From Orychophragmus violaceus (lineage: Eukaryota; Streptophyta; Magnoliopsida; Brassicales; Brassicaceae), in NCBI GenBank assembly GCA_030180135.1, contig CM058233.1, forward strand, positions 26,507,615 through 26,571,614: a stretch of 64,000 nucleotides of DNA, written 5' to 3'. Positions 63,277-64,000 of this stretch are shown in pieces (within the stretch, counting starts at the first letter, position 1; each line of letters begins with the position of its first letter). Made by a program: the position numbers and the translations under genes. The notes under the pieces are model-generated. The model did not search any database and was not told the DNA's origin. It saw only the letters and a program-made list of their open reading frames with translations.

Positions 63277-64000
63277 TCATACAACTAACATCTCTCCTGT
63301 CTCAGGAAATACTACCTCTTCTTCTGAATCCGCAGCTTCAAGGTGTTCCTCTTCATCTTGAGACTCATATCCTCCATCAGGTGTTAGAATCATAACTCGC
63401 TGATTTGGAAAATCTCGTGCATAGTGACCTTTGCCCTGACACTTGAAACAAGTTATGTCTCGAGCTCTTGTATTAGAAGTTGAAGACTTACCTGAGTCAG
63501 GTCGGTTGTTCCTTGGCGCTTCATAAGCTGGCCTTTTATCTTGGGAACCTGAGGCAAAATTCTTGCCCTTGTCAGCATTCTTAGCTTGCGGTGCACTCCA
63601 TTGATTCCTAGCCGGAGGTGCGTTCCATGAGTTAGGTCTTGAGCGACTCGCTGCCGCTGTCTTTCTCTTGATTCCTTGTTCAGCCTGCACGGCTGCATGC
63701 AACAAATCATTAAGATCATGACAAGGTTGACGTTCTACCTTTCTGGCAATCCGGTCATTGAGTCCATCAATGAAATGGCCCATGAGAACTTCTTCACTCT
63801 CGTCCAACGCCATTCGATTCTTGAGTTGCTCAAACTCTTCATAGTATTCCTCAACACTCTTGTTCTTTTGTGACAGCTGCCTGAATTGCTTCTGCATCTC
63901 TCTGTGGTAATGAGGTGGCACAAATCGCCTCCTGAAGTTGTACTTCATGGCTGTCCAGGTTGTGATCCGCTCAAAGTTGTTCCGCCTACGGTCTTGGACT
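63277..64000 (-). CDS. Gypsy gag (partial at the window edge), TGA between gag and pol
   Basis: Minus strand, open through the window end (NFERITTWTAMKYNFRRRF, so the start lies outside). Capsid domain QMQ-like KQFRQLSQKNKSVEEYYEEF, then a Ser/Asn/Arg-rich linker and a zinc knuckle CFKCQGKGHYARDF in which the last Cys is Phe. It stops with TGA at 63277-63279, in frame with pol, where the context (VV-stop-RALS) suggests CGA mutated to TGA. In intact relatives gag and pol are one frame. Confidence 0.88.
   Translation of the reverse strand, partial: VQDRRRNNFERITTWTAMKYNFRRRFVPPHYHREMQKQFRQLSQKNKSVEEYYEEFEQLKNRMALDESEEVLMGHFIDGLNDRIARKVERQPCHDLNDLLHAAVQAEQGIKRKTAAASRSRPNSWNAPPARNQWSAPQAKNADKGKNFASGSQDKRPAYEAPRNNRPDSGKSSTSNTRARDITCFKCQGKGHYARDFPNQRVMILTPDGGYESQDEEEHLEAADSEEEVVFPETGEMLVV

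Larger units (their letters stand above)
31327..64000. mobile_element. CACTA-2: outer CACTA element, right end beyond the window
   Basis: Left terminus CACTACAAGAAATGTGGG at 31327, inserted in the RPA-like pseudogene. Its subterminal DNA carries repeats of its own, ATAGCGTTTT/AAAACGCTAT (several between 31365 and 31520), unlike those of CACTA-1. Inside is a TnpA-like gene on + that is split by CACTA-1 and again by a Gypsy element at about 59204. The matching right terminus is not in the window. Confidence 0.75.
59204..64000 (-). mobile_element. Ty3/Gypsy element, 3' part in the window
   Basis: Minus-strand Gypsy retrotransposon inserted in the CACTA-2 TnpA gene. 3' LTR from 59204, pol 59890-63270, gag from 63277 to the window end. 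No chromodomain is seen at the pol C-terminus. The 5' LTR is outside the window. Confidence 0.9.

Noticed and set aside
60803..63873. Plus-strand frames opposite Gypsy pol and gag
   Set aside because: Shadows of the long minus-strand frames.

Overview
This 64 kb window is plant heterochromatin, most likely from a Brassicaceae species close to Arabidopsis. Clues are a pseudogene of the MORF5/MORF6 RNA-editing-factor type, GRF zinc-finger and At1g67623-like F-box genes, a DUF1985-Ulp1 gene, a Helitron with ATREP-like ends, CACTA (En/Spm) elements with CACTACAAGAAA termini, and Copia elements primed by initiator tRNA-Met. I see no ordinary intact housekeeping gene. Almost everything is transposon or transposon-captured sequence.

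Layout. 1-8840: an apparently exact 5,195-bp tandem duplication of a wrecked mosaic of two Copia elements and one LINE. The LINE (LINE-A) runs on to 10439. 10531-11593: a broken MORF gene, truncated where a gene-rich MULE-like block begins (about 11.57-23.70 kb). That block carries two GRF zinc-finger genes, two F-box-like genes and a DUF1985-Ulp1 gene, and its DNA is dotted with the 7-mer TATCCAT. 23.7-26.9 kb: AT-rich and featureless. 26869-28471: a non-autonomous Helitron. 29015-31326: a DUF223/RPA-like pseudogene.

31327 to the window end is a multi-level nest. An outer CACTA element (CACTA-2) sits in the RPA-like pseudogene. Its own TnpA-like gene (31943-59125) is split by a second CACTA (CACTA-1, 32623-58640, target duplication AAC). 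CACTA-1 contains a 5'-truncated LINE (LINE-B, 35954 to about 50565), and LINE-B contains a Copia element with both LTRs (Copia-C, 39106-45928, target duplication CTCAT). A Gypsy element then entered CACTA-2 at about 59204 and leaves the window in gag at 64000.

How the parts work together. CACTA-1 has a conventional TNP2-type transposase gene that is dead (stops, frameshifts, internal deletion). It also has three intact TnpA-like genes: one full-length with a coiled-coil tail and two short two-exon paralogues holding only the core domain. Clusters of the CCGACGG/CCGTCGG motif, presumably the DNA-binding-protein site, lie in the subterminal regions and also upstream of each gene. The other enzymatic engines are mostly disabled: Copia-C has YVDN for YVDD, the Gypsy RT has lost its first catalytic Asp, LINE-A has lost FADD, and Ulp1 has a stop just before its Cys. 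LINE-B keeps FADD but has an endonuclease stop and a frameshift in its zinc-binding region.

The most unusual signals are: a paired 14-bp palindrome cassette with an invariant 7-bp gap scattered through the Copia elements, once inside integrase coding sequence; the TATCCAT enrichment over the MULE-like block; a tandem array of tRNA-like units; and the three TnpA paralogues with promoter-proximal motif clusters. All coordinates and counts were worked out by eye.
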